Positions 24,965-33,054 of a stretch of 40,150 bases of DNA are shown here, in pieces; the first letter of the stretch is position 1; each line of letters opens with the position of its first letter. Made by a program: the position numbers and the translations under genes. The notes below the pieces were generated by a model. It did no database searches and was not told where the DNA came from. It saw nothing but the letters and a program-made list of their open reading frames with translations. The DNA is from Streptomyces humi (GTDB lineage: Bacteria; Actinomycetota; Actinomycetes; Streptomycetales; Streptomycetaceae). Location of the stretch: positions 1 to 40,150 of the forward strand of contig NZ_LBMU02000020.1 in assembly GCF_001005085.2 (NCBI RefSeq). The letters run 5' to 3'.

Positions 24965-25804
24965 ATGTCCCAAGAGGCTCTCGAACACCACGAGCCCGAG
25001 ACCCCGCATCTCGACTTCGCCGGCACCACGCCGTACGAGGACTACGTCAGGGCCGATGTCCTCACCCACCTCCAGCACACCCTCTCCGACGATCCCGGAG
25101 AGATGGTCTTCCTGGTCACGACCCAGGTGATGGAGCTGTGGTTCACCGTCATCGTGCACGAGTGGGAGACGGCCGCGGCGGCCGTGCGCGGCGACGACAT
25201 CCCCACCGCGATCGCCGCGCTGAAGCGTTCCACCCGGGAACTGGAGGCGCTGAACGCCTCCTGGAAGCCGCTCGGCCAGCTCACCCCCGCCCAGTTCAAC
25301 TCCTACCGTTCCGCCCTCGGCGAGGGCTCCGGTTTCCAGTCGGCGATGTACCGGCGGATGGAGTTCCTGCTCGGCGAGAAGTCCGCGTCCATGCTCGTCC
25401 CGCACCGCGGCGCGCCCCGCGTCCACGCGGAACTGGAGAAGGCCCTGCACGAGCCGAGCCTGTACGACGAGGTGGTACGGCTGCTCGCGCGCCGCGGCCA
25501 CGCCGTACCGGACGCGGTGCTGCGGCGTGACGTGTCCCGGCGCTACGAGTCCGACGACGCCGTGGAGGCGGCCTGGACGGCCGTCTACTCCGGTGCCGAG
25601 GACGCCGACCTCGCGCGCCTCGGCGAGGCGCTGACGGACGTCGCCGAACTCGTCTGGCGCTGGCGCAACGACCACCTGGTCGCCACCCGCCGTGCCATGG
25701 GTGCCAAGCCCGGCACCGGCGGCTCGGCCGGCGTCGCCTGGCTGGAGAAGCGCGCCCGCAAGAACGTGTTCCCCGAGCTGTGGACGGCGAGGTCCCATGT
25801 CTGA
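24965..25804 (+). CDS. kynA: Tryptophan 2,3-dioxygenase
   Basis: A 279-aa heme enzyme, active as a tetramer, that opens the indole ring of L-tryptophan with O2 to give N-formylkynurenine. The N-terminal YEDYVRADVLTHLQHTLSDDPGEMVFLVTTQVMELWF and the FNSYRSALGEGSGFQS substrate-binding loop are diagnostic. The proximal heme ligand is His237 in WRNDHLVATRRAMGAKPGTGGSAG. ATG 24965 is chosen because AGGAGA lies 7 nt upstream; earlier in-frame starts would run through the preceding terminator. Its last 8 bases overlap kynU, so the two are translationally coupled and catalyse the first and third steps of the kynurenine route. Confidence 0.96.
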   Translation: MSQEALEHHEPETPHLDFAGTTPYEDYVRADVLTHLQHTLSDDPGEMVFLVTTQVMELWFTVIVHEWETAAAAVRGDDIPTAIAALKRSTRELEALNASWKPLGQLTPAQFNSYRSALGEGSGFQSAMYRRMEFLLGEKSASMLVPHRGAPRVHAELEKALHEPSLYDEVVRLLARRGHAVPDAVLRRDVSRRYESDDAVEAAWTAVYSGAEDADLARLGEALTDVAELVWRWRNDHLVATRRAMGAKPGTGGSAGVAWLEKRARKNVFPELWTARSHV

Positions 25805-27014
25805 GCAGGTGCTGCGGGCGGAGAAGGCGGACGCGGCGGACGAACTGGCCGGCGTCCGGGAACGCTTCGTCCTCGACACGGCGTCCGATCACGCGGCCGG
25901 CGCCGCGGGCGTCTACCTCGACGGCAACTCGCTGGGCGCGCTGCCCGCGCACGTACCCGGCCGGGTCGAGGACGTCGTACGACGGCAGTGGGGCGAACTG
26001 CGCATCCGGTCCTGGGACGAGAGCGGCTGGTGGACGGCGCCGGAGCGGATCGGCGACCGGATCGCCCCGCTGGTCGGTGCCGCGGCCGGGCAGATCGTGG
26101 TCGGCGACTCCACAAGTGTCAACGTGTTCAAGGCACTTGTCGGTGCCGTACGGCTCGCGGGGGAGGGCCGCGACGAGATCCTCGTCGACGCGACCACCTT
26201 CCCCACCGACGGTTACATCGCCGAGTCGGCGGCCCGGCTGACGGGGTGCGTGCTGCGGCCGGTGACACCGGCGGAGGTGCCCGCGGCGCTGGGCGGCCGT
26301 ACCGCCGCCGTGCTGCTGAACCACGTCGACTACCGCACGGGCCGGCTGCACGACCTGCCCGCCCTCACCGCCGCGGTCCGCGCGGCCGGCGCGGTGTCCG
26401 TCTGGGACCTGTGCCACAGCGCGGGCGCGCTGCCGGTCGGCCTCGACGAGCACGGGGTGGACCTCGCGGTCGGCTGCACCTACAAGTACCTGAACGGCGG
26501 CCCGGGTTCACCGGCGTACCTGTACGTGCGGCAGGGGTTGCAGGACAGCTTCGACTCCCCGCTGCCCGGCTGGAACTCGCACACCGAGCCCTTCGGGATG
26601 CGACCGGAGTACGAACCGGCCGCGGGCGCGGTACGGGGCCGGGTCGGCACCCCGGACATCCTCTCCATGCTGGCCCTGGAGGCCGCGCTGGAGGTCTGGG
26701 AGGGCGTCACGGTCGACGCCGTGCGCGCCAAGTCCCTCGCCCTGACGGACTTCTTCCTGGAGTGCGTCGAGGCGTACCTGCCGGCCGGCCGCGTCGACTG
26801 CGTGACCCCGGTGGCGCACGAGGAGCGCGGCAGCCAGATCGCGCTGCGCTGCCCCGACGCCGGGGACGTGATGCGCCGGCTGATCGAGCGGGGCGTGGTC
26901 GGGGACTTCCGGCACCCCGACGTCCTCCGCTTCGGCTTCACCCCGCTGTACGTCGGTTTCGCGGACGTGGAGCGGGCGGCACGGGTGCTGGGGGAGGTCG
27001 TGCGGCGGCCCTGA
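25797..27014 (+). CDS. kynU: Kynureninase
   Basis: A 405-aa PLP enzyme that hydrolyses kynurenine to anthranilate and alanine. Visible are YLDGNSLGALP near the start, the phosphate-binding DSTSVNVFK, DLCHSAGALP, the PLP lysine K230 in GCTYKYLNGGPGSPAY, and RGSQIALRCPDAGDVMRRLIERGVVGDFRHPDVLRFGFTPLYV at the C-terminus. The ATG at 25797 lies 8 bp inside kynA, giving coupled translation. Anthranilate can re-enter tryptophan synthesis or feed secondary metabolites such as actinomycin- or daptomycin-type building blocks; no biosynthetic cluster is visible here, so a catabolic or salvage role is the default. Confidence 0.95.
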   Translation: MSEQVLRAEKADAADELAGVRERFVLDTASDHAAGAAGVYLDGNSLGALPAHVPGRVEDVVRRQWGELRIRSWDESGWWTAPERIGDRIAPLVGAAAGQIVVGDSTSVNVFKALVGAVRLAGEGRDEILVDATTFPTDGYIAESAARLTGCVLRPVTPAEVPAALGGRTAAVLLNHVDYRTGRLHDLPALTAAVRAAGAVSVWDLCHSAGALPVGLDEHGVDLAVGCTYKYLNGGPGSPAYLYVRQGLQDSFDSPLPGWNSHTEPFGMRPEYEPAAGAVRGRVGTPDILSMLALEAALEVWEGVTVDAVRAKSLALTDFFLECVEAYLPAGRVDCVTPVAHEERGSQIALRCPDAGDVMRRLIERGVVGDFRHPDVLRFGFTPLYVGFADVERAARVLGEVVRRP

Positions 27015-27042
27015 GGGGTCGACATAGGGATACGACGACCCC
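27015..27042 (+). terminator. Hairpin immediately after kynU
   Basis: GGGGTCG (27015-27021) and CGACCCC (27036-27042) pair across a 14-nt loop, starting at the base after the kynU stop. There is no U-tract. It may lower expression of the following hydrolase relative to kynAU. Confidence 0.5.
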
Positions 27043-27227
27043 GGCGGAAACTGCCGGGACGGTACAGAACCGTTCAATCCTCACCGTGCGTGACATCCAC
27101 GTGTCCCCGCACGTCACCGGCCTGATACCGTCCCGGCCAACGGCCGATCTCCCCACCTGGTCCGTCGACGTCTCCCGCAGTGCCGAAAGCCCGGGAGGTG
27201 TCCCCATCGTCGTTGAGAGGTTGGAGC

Positions 27228-28103
27228 ATGCCGGACGACGCCGCAGCCGCACGGGCCGCCGCCGAGGAGGAGTCGGCCTTCTCGCACCCGCAGGTCGCGC
27301 CCGACGCCACGGCGGCCTACGGCGACCACCCCGACCAGGTGATCGACTTCTACGCCCCGCGGGCCGGCGGGCCGTCGGCGCCGCTGGTCGTGGTGGTGCA
27401 CGGGGGCGCGTGGCGGGCGCCGTACGACCGCGGCCACATCACCCCCTTCGCCGACTACCTGGCCCGGCGGGGCTTCGCGGTGGCCAACGTCGAGTACCGG
27501 CGCGGTGCGACGCTGCCCGCGCAGGGCGGTACGGCGCCGGTCGCCGGCCGCTGGCCGGACACCTTCGATGACGTGGCCGCGGCGCTGGACGCGCTGCCGG
27601 CGCTGACCCGCGAGGCACTGCCCCAGGCGGACCTGCGCCGGACGGTCCTCACCGGTCACTCGGCGGGCGGCCACCTGGCCCTGTGGGCGGCGGCGCGGCA
27701 CGTCCTGCCCGCCGACGCCGGGTGGCGCACCCCGGCGCCCGCGCTGCTGCGGGGTGTGGTGGCGCTGGCGCCGATCGCGGACTTCGCGATGGCGGAGAAG
27801 CTGGAGGTCTGCGGCCACGCCGCGCTCCAACTGCTCGGCGGCAACGACCACTTCACCGACCGGCAGCGCTATGCCGACCCGGCGCTGCTGCTGCCCACCG
27901 GCATCGCGACGACCCTGGTCCAGGGCCGCACGGACGTGGTCGTACCGCAGGCGGTCGCCGAGTCCTACGCGGACGCGGCGGCCAAGGCGGGCGAGGTGGT
28001 GGGCCTGACGCTGCTGGAGGAGGTCGGCCACTTCCCCCTGATCGACCCGGCGGCGGACGCGTGCGCGGTGGTGGCGGAGGAGATCGCCCAACTGGCCTAC
28101 TGA
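27228..28103 (+). CDS. Alpha/beta hydrolase, possible N-formylkynurenine formamidase
   Basis: A 291-aa cytoplasmic alpha/beta hydrolase. The oxyanion motif HGGAW (58-62) and the nucleophile elbow TGHSAGGHLALWAAARH (Ser145) are those of the HSL/arylformamidase-like branch. An acidic residue in TDVVVP and His in EEVGHFPLID complete a plausible triad. Directly downstream of kynA-kynU (213-bp gap with a hairpin), it is the obvious candidate for the missing step, hydrolysis of N-formylkynurenine to kynurenine and formate; this rests on context plus motifs, as the family has many substrates. ATG 27228 has a GAGAGG/TTGGAG purine tract upstream. Confidence 0.82.
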   Translation: MPDDAAAARAAAEEESAFSHPQVAPDATAAYGDHPDQVIDFYAPRAGGPSAPLVVVVHGGAWRAPYDRGHITPFADYLARRGFAVANVEYRRGATLPAQGGTAPVAGRWPDTFDDVAAALDALPALTREALPQADLRRTVLTGHSAGGHLALWAAARHVLPADAGWRTPAPALLRGVVALAPIADFAMAEKLEVCGHAALQLLGGNDHFTDRQRYADPALLLPTGIATTLVQGRTDVVVPQAVAESYADAAAKAGEVVGLTLLEEVGHFPLIDPAADACAVVAEEIAQLAY

Positions 28104-28174
28104 GCACCGCCGGTCGGTCTCGCGGGCCCGCTCGGGCCGGTGAGACGTCGACCCTGACTCCTCCCTCCCCCTAC

Positions 28175-28248
28175 CCGTAGTACCTGAGAGCTACCTCGCA
28201 GGTGAGTTCTCAGGCGGGACGCGAACGACACGGCCCGCTCCGTAACTT
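28175..28248 (+). promoter_or_regulatory. Promoter with shared 15-bp element, upstream of the DUF1023 operon
   Basis: CCGTAGTACCTGAGA (28175-28189) recurs exactly at 32973-32987. Here it starts a dyad: CCTGAGA (28183-28189) and TCTCAGG (28208-28214) are perfect inverted repeats. TAACTT (28243-28248) is the likely -10, beginning 68 bp after the element begins, the same spacing as in the second copy. This looks like an operator for a NarL-type response regulator encoded in this operon or the next. Confidence 0.6.
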
Positions 28249-28297
28249 CCCGTTCAGGCAAGCCCGGTGGCCGGGCGACCGGACGGGGGGACCGACC

Positions 28298-29650
28298 ATG
28301 ACGGCGGCGACGGAGGAGCGGAACCGACCGCACCGACGACACCAGATCCAGCACCGGCACGAGAACACGGCCTTGCGTGAAGACGGCGCCGGGCTTGCGG
28401 ACTCGCGTGGGGACGGCGCCGGGCGTGGGGACGGCGCCTGCCGTGGGGACGGCGCCGGGCGTGGGGACGGCGCCGGGCGTGGGGACGGCGATCGGTGTGG
28501 AGACGCGGGCTCGGCTGGAGACGGCGCCGGGTGTGCGGACTTGTGTGGAGACGGCGCCGGGCGTGGGGACGGCGGTCGGTGTGGAGGCGCGGGCTCGGCT
28601 GAAGTCGGCGCCGGGTGTGCGGACTTGCGGGGAGACGGCGCCTGGCGCGGGGGCGTGGGGCGGCGTGAAGGTGGGCGGCGGTTCGGGCGGGTGGGGCGGG
28701 TTCTGCTCGGCGGTCTTGTCGCCGTCGCCGTGGTTCTTCCCCTCTCCGCCGCCGCCCGGCCCGGGATCCCCGCCCCGCCGCCCGCCACGCTCCCCGCCCG
28801 CCTCACCCCGGCCGCCCTCGCCGGCGCCTACGACGCCAACCGTGAAAACGCCGCCGAGGCCGCCCGGATGGCCGCCGCGCACGGCGATCCCTCCCGCGCC
28901 GCCGCCGACCGCGCCCTCGCGTCCCCCACCCGGCACCTGCTCCGCTTCGACGCCCGCGGCGACGGCCAGGTCACCGAGGTCCTCGGCGACCTGGCGCGGG
29001 CGACACGCGTCGCCGTCCTGGTCCCCGGCTCGGACACCACCCTCGACACCTACACCCGCTTCCACACGGCCGCCGCGTCCCTGTACCGGCGCCTCACCCA
29101 CGAGGCGCCCGGCGGCACCCGCGCCGCGGTCGTCGCCTGGCTCGGCTACCGGGCCCCGGCCACGATCAGCACCACGGTCCTCACCACCGCGCGGGCCGAC
29201 CGGGCGGCCCCGCGCCTGCGCGCGTTCCTCCGTGAGCTGCGCACCCTCACCGCTCCCGGTCCGGTGGCCGTCTCCCTCCTCTGCCACTCCTACGGCACGG
29301 TCGTCTGCGCCCGCGCCGCCCCCACCCTCACCGGCCTCGGCGTCACCGACATCGCCCTGGTCGGCAGCCCCGGCACCGGCGCCGACTCGGCCGCGGCCCT
29401 GCACACGTCCGCCCGCGTCTGGGCGGCCCGGGGAGCGGACGACTGGATAGCCGAGGTCCCGCACGTCCACGCCGACCTCTTCGGCACGGCCGTCGGCTTC
29501 GGCACCGACCCCGTCTCCCCCTCCTTCGGGGCCCGCGTCTTCGCGGCGGGCCCCGGCGGCCACAGCGCCTACTTCACCCCGGGCTCGGCCTCCCTGGCCA
29601 ACCTCACCCGGATCGTCCTCGGCGAGACAACGGAGGTCACCCGTGCGTAA
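28298..29650 (+). CDS. DUF1023 alpha/beta hydrolase with repeat-rich N-terminal extension
   Basis: A 450-aa protein. Residues 1-~125 are a low-complexity Gly/Asp/Arg/Cys repeat region (GDGAGR units). Then comes a membrane helix (VGRVLLGGLVAVAVVLPLSAAA) and an extracellular alpha/beta hydrolase of the DUF1023 (PF06259) family, with nucleophile Ser331 in SLLCHSYGTVVCARA. Substrate unknown; location implies an envelope or secreted substrate. ATG 28298 follows GGGGGGACC. The stop overlaps the acyltransferase by 8 bp (29643-29650), and the ribosome site of that gene is inside this one, so they are coupled. The operon continues into a two-component system and is probably controlled by it through the element at 28175. 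Confidence 0.82.
   Translation: MTAATEERNRPHRRHQIQHRHENTALREDGAGLADSRGDGAGRGDGACRGDGAGRGDGAGRGDGDRCGDAGSAGDGAGCADLCGDGAGRGDGGRCGGAGSAEVGAGCADLRGDGAWRGGVGRREGGRRFGRVGRVLLGGLVAVAVVLPLSAAARPGIPAPPPATLPARLTPAALAGAYDANRENAAEAARMAAAHGDPSRAAADRALASPTRHLLRFDARGDGQVTEVLGDLARATRVAVLVPGSDTTLDTYTRFHTAAASLYRRLTHEAPGGTRAAVVAWLGYRAPATISTTVLTTARADRAAPRLRAFLRELRTLTAPGPVAVSLLCHSYGTVVCARAAPTLTGLGVTDIALVGSPGTGADSAAALHTSARVWAARGADDWIAEVPHVHADLFGTAVGFGTDPVSPSFGARVFAAGPGGHSAYFTPGSASLANLTRIVLGETTEVTRA
28377..28660 (+). repeat. In-frame 18-bp minisatellite with an 84-bp higher-order period
   Basis: Units based on GGGGACGGCGCCGGGCGT (18 bp; 6 codons, RGDGAG/GDGAGR) run tandemly from about 28377. Beyond 28490 they sit in a larger repeat: ATCGGTGTGG at 28491 and GTCGGTGTGG at 28575 each start nearly identical ~68-bp blocks (GCGGGCTCGGCT, then GGCGCCGGGTGTGCGGACTTG), 84 bp apart. 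All periods are multiples of three, so copy change keeps the frame. Confidence 0.88.
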
Positions 29651-30848
29651 GCCGCCGACACCCCGCCTCCCCGACCGCGTACGCCGCCTCGCCCACCGCG
29701 TCGACGCCGCCACCCCGCCGGACCGGGACCGGGCCGTGGACGCCCTGCGCGCGTTCGCCGTGCTCGGTGTGGTCCTGGGCCACTGGCTGGTCACGGCGCT
29801 GGTGGCGGACGGCGGCCGACTGCGCACCAGCAGCCCCCTCCAGCACCTGCCCCGGCTCGCTCCGGTCTCCTGGCTGTTCCAGACCCTCGCCGTGTTCTTC
29901 CTGGTCGGCGGTCAGGTCGCCGCCCGCAGCCACGAGGCCGCCCGGGCTCAGGGCACCCCCTACCACCGCTGGCTGACGTCCCGTCTGTCCAGGCTCTTCG
30001 GGCCGGTCGCCGCGCTGCTCGTCCTGTGGACGCTCGCGACCACCGCCCTGCTCCTGTCCGGCGCCGACCTCACCACCGTCCGCACCCTCGCCAAACTCGC
30101 CCTGTCCCCGCTCTGGTTCCTGCTGGTCTTCGCGGCGCTGACGGCGGCGACCCCGCTCGTCGCCCGGCTCAACCCCTTGTGGCCGCTGGCCGTCGTCCTC
30201 CATGTGGACCTGCTCCGTTTCGGCCTCGGCGCCCCGCCCGCCGTCGGCTGGGTGAACCTGGCGGCCGGCTGGCTGGTGCCGTACTCCCTGGGCGCCGCCT
30301 GGACCCGCGGCGAACTGGACCGTCCGCGCGCGGGACTCACCCTGCTGATCGGCGGTGCGGCGGCCACGGCCGGCCTCGTCGCGTGGGCGCACTACCCGGC
30401 GTCGATGGTCGGCGTCCCCGGCGCGGCCGTCTCCAATCTGGACCCGCCCACGCTGGCCGCCGTCACCTTCGGCCTGGCCCAGTGCGGCGTGGCCCTGCTG
30501 CTGCGCGAGCCGCTGCGCCGCGCGATGCGCCGCCCCCTCGCCTGGGCCGCGGTGGCCTTCGTGAACCTCTCCGCGATGACCATCTTCCTCTGGCACCAGA
30601 CGGCCATGATGGCGACCACGGCCGTCGGCCTCCCGTTCGGCCGCCTCCCCGGCCTGCACACCCCTCCCGACGGCCTCGCCTGGGTCGCGGCCCGGCTGCT
30701 CTGGCTGCCGGCCTTCGCCCTGGTGCTCGGCGTCTGCTGGGCCGCGTTCCACGGGTACGAACACCGCCGCCCCCGGACCCGTTCGCGCGTCGTCAGGACG
30801 CGGCACTCGTCGGACCGGGCGGCACCGGCCGGGGCCCGCCGTGTCTAG
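29643..30848 (+). CDS. Acyltransferase family 3 membrane protein
   Basis: A 401-aa polytopic membrane protein of the acyltransferase-3 (OafA/WecH-like) family, with about 10 helices. After a basic N-terminus comes RDRAVDALRAFAVLGVVLGHWLVTAL (the family's R-x-x-A-x-L-R-x-x-A-V start with the catalytic-region His), then LFQTLAVFFLVGG and SRLSRLFGPV. SAMTIFLWHQTAMM is the typical late helix. Such enzymes O-acylate envelope polysaccharides or secreted metabolites. GTG 29643 has GGAGG 6 nt upstream and overlaps the hydrolase gene. It ends in a basic cytoplasmic tail whose stop codon overlaps the next gene's -10 hexamer. Confidence 0.85.
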   Translation: MRKPPTPRLPDRVRRLAHRVDAATPPDRDRAVDALRAFAVLGVVLGHWLVTALVADGGRLRTSSPLQHLPRLAPVSWLFQTLAVFFLVGGQVAARSHEAARAQGTPYHRWLTSRLSRLFGPVAALLVLWTLATTALLLSGADLTTVRTLAKLALSPLWFLLVFAALTAATPLVARLNPLWPLAVVLHVDLLRFGLGAPPAVGWVNLAAGWLVPYSLGAAWTRGELDRPRAGLTLLIGGAAATAGLVAWAHYPASMVGVPGAAVSNLDPPTLAAVTFGLAQCGVALLLREPLRRAMRRPLAWAAVAFVNLSAMTIFLWHQTAMMATTAVGLPFGRLPGLHTPPDGLAWVAARLLWLPAFALVLGVCWAAFHGYEHRRPRTRSRVVRTRHSSDRAAPAGARRV

Positions 30849-30859
30849 GCTGAGCGCCG
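30846..30859 (+). promoter_or_regulatory. Internal -10 hexamer for a probable leaderless histidine kinase transcript
   Basis: TAGGCT (30846-30851) is 7 nt before GTG 30859 and overlaps the acyltransferase stop codon (TAG). It allows the first two-component system to be made without the upstream pair. Confidence 0.5.
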
Positions 30860-32244
30860 TGACGGAGACGGGGACCCGGCGGCCGGAGCGGACCGGCCGC
30901 CCGCTGCGGTGGCTGCGGGTACTCCGCGACGACCTGTGCACCGCCCGCCTGGACCCGCTGCCCCCTTCCGTGTGGCTGCGCTGGCTGCCGCACGGCGTGC
31001 TGTGCGTGGCGGCGGTCGGCATCACCATCGGCGGCGTGGCGCAGTTCCAGCACAACGGGCACCTGGGCGCGGGCCTCGCCTCGCTGTTCGGGTTCGCCGC
31101 GGGCGGCGCCGTGCTCCTCGCGATGTGGCGGCCCGTCCCGGCGTGGTGGCTGTCGACCGGGGGCATGCTGGCGGGTGCCGTCGCGTTGCGCGGCCGGCTG
31201 GGCACGACACCGGTGGTGCTGTTCACGTGGCCCTGGACCGTGGCCGGGATGATCGCGCAGCTGCTGGTCCTGCTGCTGCTCGCGCTGCGGGTCCGGGTGC
31301 GGGCGGCGGTCGAGGCGCTGGCCGTGACCGTCCTGGTCACCTGGTTCCTCGACGGTGTCTGGGGTGCGCCGCCGCACCAGTCCACCTCGGTGGTGACCGT
31401 CGTCCTGTCCGTGGTCGTCGTGGCGCTCGGCACGGCGTTGCGCGGCCGCCGCGAGGCGCGCGCGGAGCTGGGACGGCAGGCCTCGCTCACCGAGGAGGAG
31501 CGGTCCCGGCGCACCCTGCTGGAGGAGCGCAGCCGGATCGCGCGCGAGCTGCACGACGTGGTGGCCCACCACATGTCGGTCATCTCCATCCAGGCGCAGG
31601 TCGCCCCGCACCTGGTGGAGAACCCGTCGGACGAACTGCGCGAGAACCTCGAAGGCATCCGGGACAACGCGCTGGAGGCGCTGACCGAACTGCGCCGGGT
31701 GCTGGGCGTCCTGCGCTCCGAGGGCCCCGACGAGGACGCGCCCGGCGGCCCCGGCACCGGCCCGCACAGCCCGCAGCCCACCCTGGACCGGCTGGACGCG
31801 CTGGTCGAGAACACCAGGGCGGCCGGACTGGACGTCACCGTCCGGATCGACGGCGAGCGGCGCCCGATGCCGTCGGGCGTGGAGCTGTCGGCGTACCGGA
31901 TCGTGCAGGAGGCGCTGAGCAACGTGCTGCGGCACGCACCCGGGGCGAGCGCCCATGTCGAGATCGAGTACCTCCCCCACGGACTCCTGGTGTCCGTCGC
32001 GAACTCCCGGCCGACCCGGCCCGCGCCGCCGTCACCGGGCGCCGGGCACGGACTGCTCGGGATGCGGGAACGCGCCGCGATGCTCGGCGGGTCGCTGACG
32101 GCGGCAGCCCGGGCGGACGGCGGCTACCGGGTCTTCGCGGAACTCCCGGCCACCGAGCCCCGCACCGGCCTGTTCCCCCGGCCCTCCGCGGACCTCACCA
32201 CCGGCACGGACCGTGCCCCCGATCCGAAGGACGACCGCGTATGA
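30859..32244 (+). CDS. NarL-type sensor histidine kinase (system 1)
   Basis: A 461-aa membrane kinase. The N-terminal ~190 residues have about 5 helices with little external loop, suggesting sensing within the membrane. HisKA_3 begins around 215, with the phosphorylated His232 in IARELHDVVAHHMSVISIQAQ, followed by ALTELRRVLGVLR. The HATPase domain shows ELSAYRIVQEALSNVLRHA (N box) and GAGHGLLGMRERAAMLGG (G box). It is 4 bp overlapped (ATGA) with its response regulator. Its paralog at 33054 shares the same layout. The overall type resembles the DesK/LiaS-like intramembrane-sensing kinases involved in envelope stress (inference). Confidence 0.93.
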   Translation: MTETGTRRPERTGRPLRWLRVLRDDLCTARLDPLPPSVWLRWLPHGVLCVAAVGITIGGVAQFQHNGHLGAGLASLFGFAAGGAVLLAMWRPVPAWWLSTGGMLAGAVALRGRLGTTPVVLFTWPWTVAGMIAQLLVLLLLALRVRVRAAVEALAVTVLVTWFLDGVWGAPPHQSTSVVTVVLSVVVVALGTALRGRREARAELGRQASLTEEERSRRTLLEERSRIARELHDVVAHHMSVISIQAQVAPHLVENPSDELRENLEGIRDNALEALTELRRVLGVLRSEGPDEDAPGGPGTGPHSPQPTLDRLDALVENTRAAGLDVTVRIDGERRPMPSGVELSAYRIVQEALSNVLRHAPGASAHVEIEYLPHGLLVSVANSRPTRPAPPSPGAGHGLLGMRERAAMLGGSLTAAARADGGYRVFAELPATEPRTGLFPRPSADLTTGTDRAPDPKDDRV

Positions 32245-32927
32245 CGAGCAGCAGTGGCGATCGAATCCGCGTGGTCATCGCCGACGACCAGCAGATGGTC
32301 CGGCAGGGCTTCACCGTGCTGCTGAACGCCCAGCCCGGCATCGAGGTGGTCGGCCAGGCCGTGGACGGCCTGGACGCGGTGGCCAAGGTCGCCGAACTCG
32401 CCCCGGACGTCGTGCTCATGGACATCCGCATGCCCGAGCTGGGCGGCATCGAGGCGACCCGCCGGATCGTCGGTGCACACCCGCACATCAGGGTGCTGGT
32501 GCTCACCACCTTCGACCTGGACGAGTACGTGTACGAGGCGTTGCGCTCCGGCGCGTCCGGGTTCCTGCTCAAGGACGCGTCCGCGGACAAGCTCGCCGAG
32601 GCGGTCCGGGTGGTGGCCGCCGGCGACGCGCTGCTGGCGCCCGGCATCACCCGGCGGCTGATCAACCGGTTCTCCCGGCTGGACGGCGGCGGGGTGCGGG
32701 CCCCGCTGAAGGCGCGGGTCGGCGAGCTGACCGAGCGCGAGACGGAGGTGCTGGCGCTGATCGCGCAGGGTCTGTCGAACGCGGAGATCGCCGAGCGCCT
32801 GGTCGTCGCCGAGCAGACCGTGAAGACGCACGTGGGCCGCATCCTGGTGAAGCTGGGCCTCAGGGACCGTACGCAGGCGGCGGTGTTCGCGTACGAGTCG
32901 GGGCTGGTACGGCCCTCCGGTTACTGA
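32241..32927 (+). CDS. NarL/LuxR-type response regulator (system 1)
   Basis: A 228-aa regulator with a receiver domain (1-~125; acidic pocket ADDQ, phospho-Asp61 in VVLMDIRMP, Lys in GFLLKDAS) and a C-terminal LuxR HTH (about 160-222; LTERETEVLALIAQGLSNAEIAERLVVAEQTVKTHVGRILVKLGLRDRTQAAVFAYESGLV). The start codon ATG 32241 overlaps the kinase stop (ATGA), so the pair is made in fixed ratio. It is highly similar to the regulator at 34412. Its likely target is the shared element at 28175 and 32973. A large hairpin follows. Confidence 0.95.
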   Translation: MTSSSGDRIRVVIADDQQMVRQGFTVLLNAQPGIEVVGQAVDGLDAVAKVAELAPDVVLMDIRMPELGGIEATRRIVGAHPHIRVLVLTTFDLDEYVYEALRSGASGFLLKDASADKLAEAVRVVAAGDALLAPGITRRLINRFSRLDGGGVRAPLKARVGELTERETEVLALIAQGLSNAEIAERLVVAEQTVKTHVGRILVKLGLRDRTQAAVFAYESGLVRPSGY

Positions 32928-32970
32928 CGGGCGGGGTTCCGGCACCGGCCGCTCGTCGCCGCCCCGCCCG
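32928..32970 (+). terminator. Terminator hairpin after the first two-component system
   Basis: CGGGCGGGG (32928-32936) pairs perfectly with CCCCGCCCG (32962-32970). The 25-nt loop contains a smaller CCGG-CA-CCGG dyad. It begins immediately after the stop codon. Confidence 0.6.
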
Positions 32971-32972
32971 GT

Positions 32973-33054
32973 CCGTAGTACCTGAGAAGGATGCCCGAGG
33001 ACCCACCTCACTGGTGACGACGGCCACCCCCACCTCCGCCTACGGTCGGGTACG
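32973..33054 (+). promoter_or_regulatory. Promoter of the second two-component system, with the shared 15-bp element
   Basis: CCGTAGTACCTGAGA (32973-32987) is identical to the copy at 28175. TACGGT (33041-33046) is the likely -10, beginning 68 bp after the element begins, as in the other copy, and 7 nt before GTG 33054, so the message is probably leaderless. Between them AGG, CTCA and GACG fall at the same offsets in both promoters. Confidence 0.65.

Noticed and set aside
27015..28103. Separate secondary-metabolite cluster around the kynurenine genes and P450
   Set aside because: No NRPS, PKS, RiPP maturase or terpene synthase is in the window; the P450 is 8 kb away among regulators.
28377..28660. 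CRISPR array or recombination hot-spot array
   Set aside because: Tandem in-frame coding minisatellite with no unique spacers.
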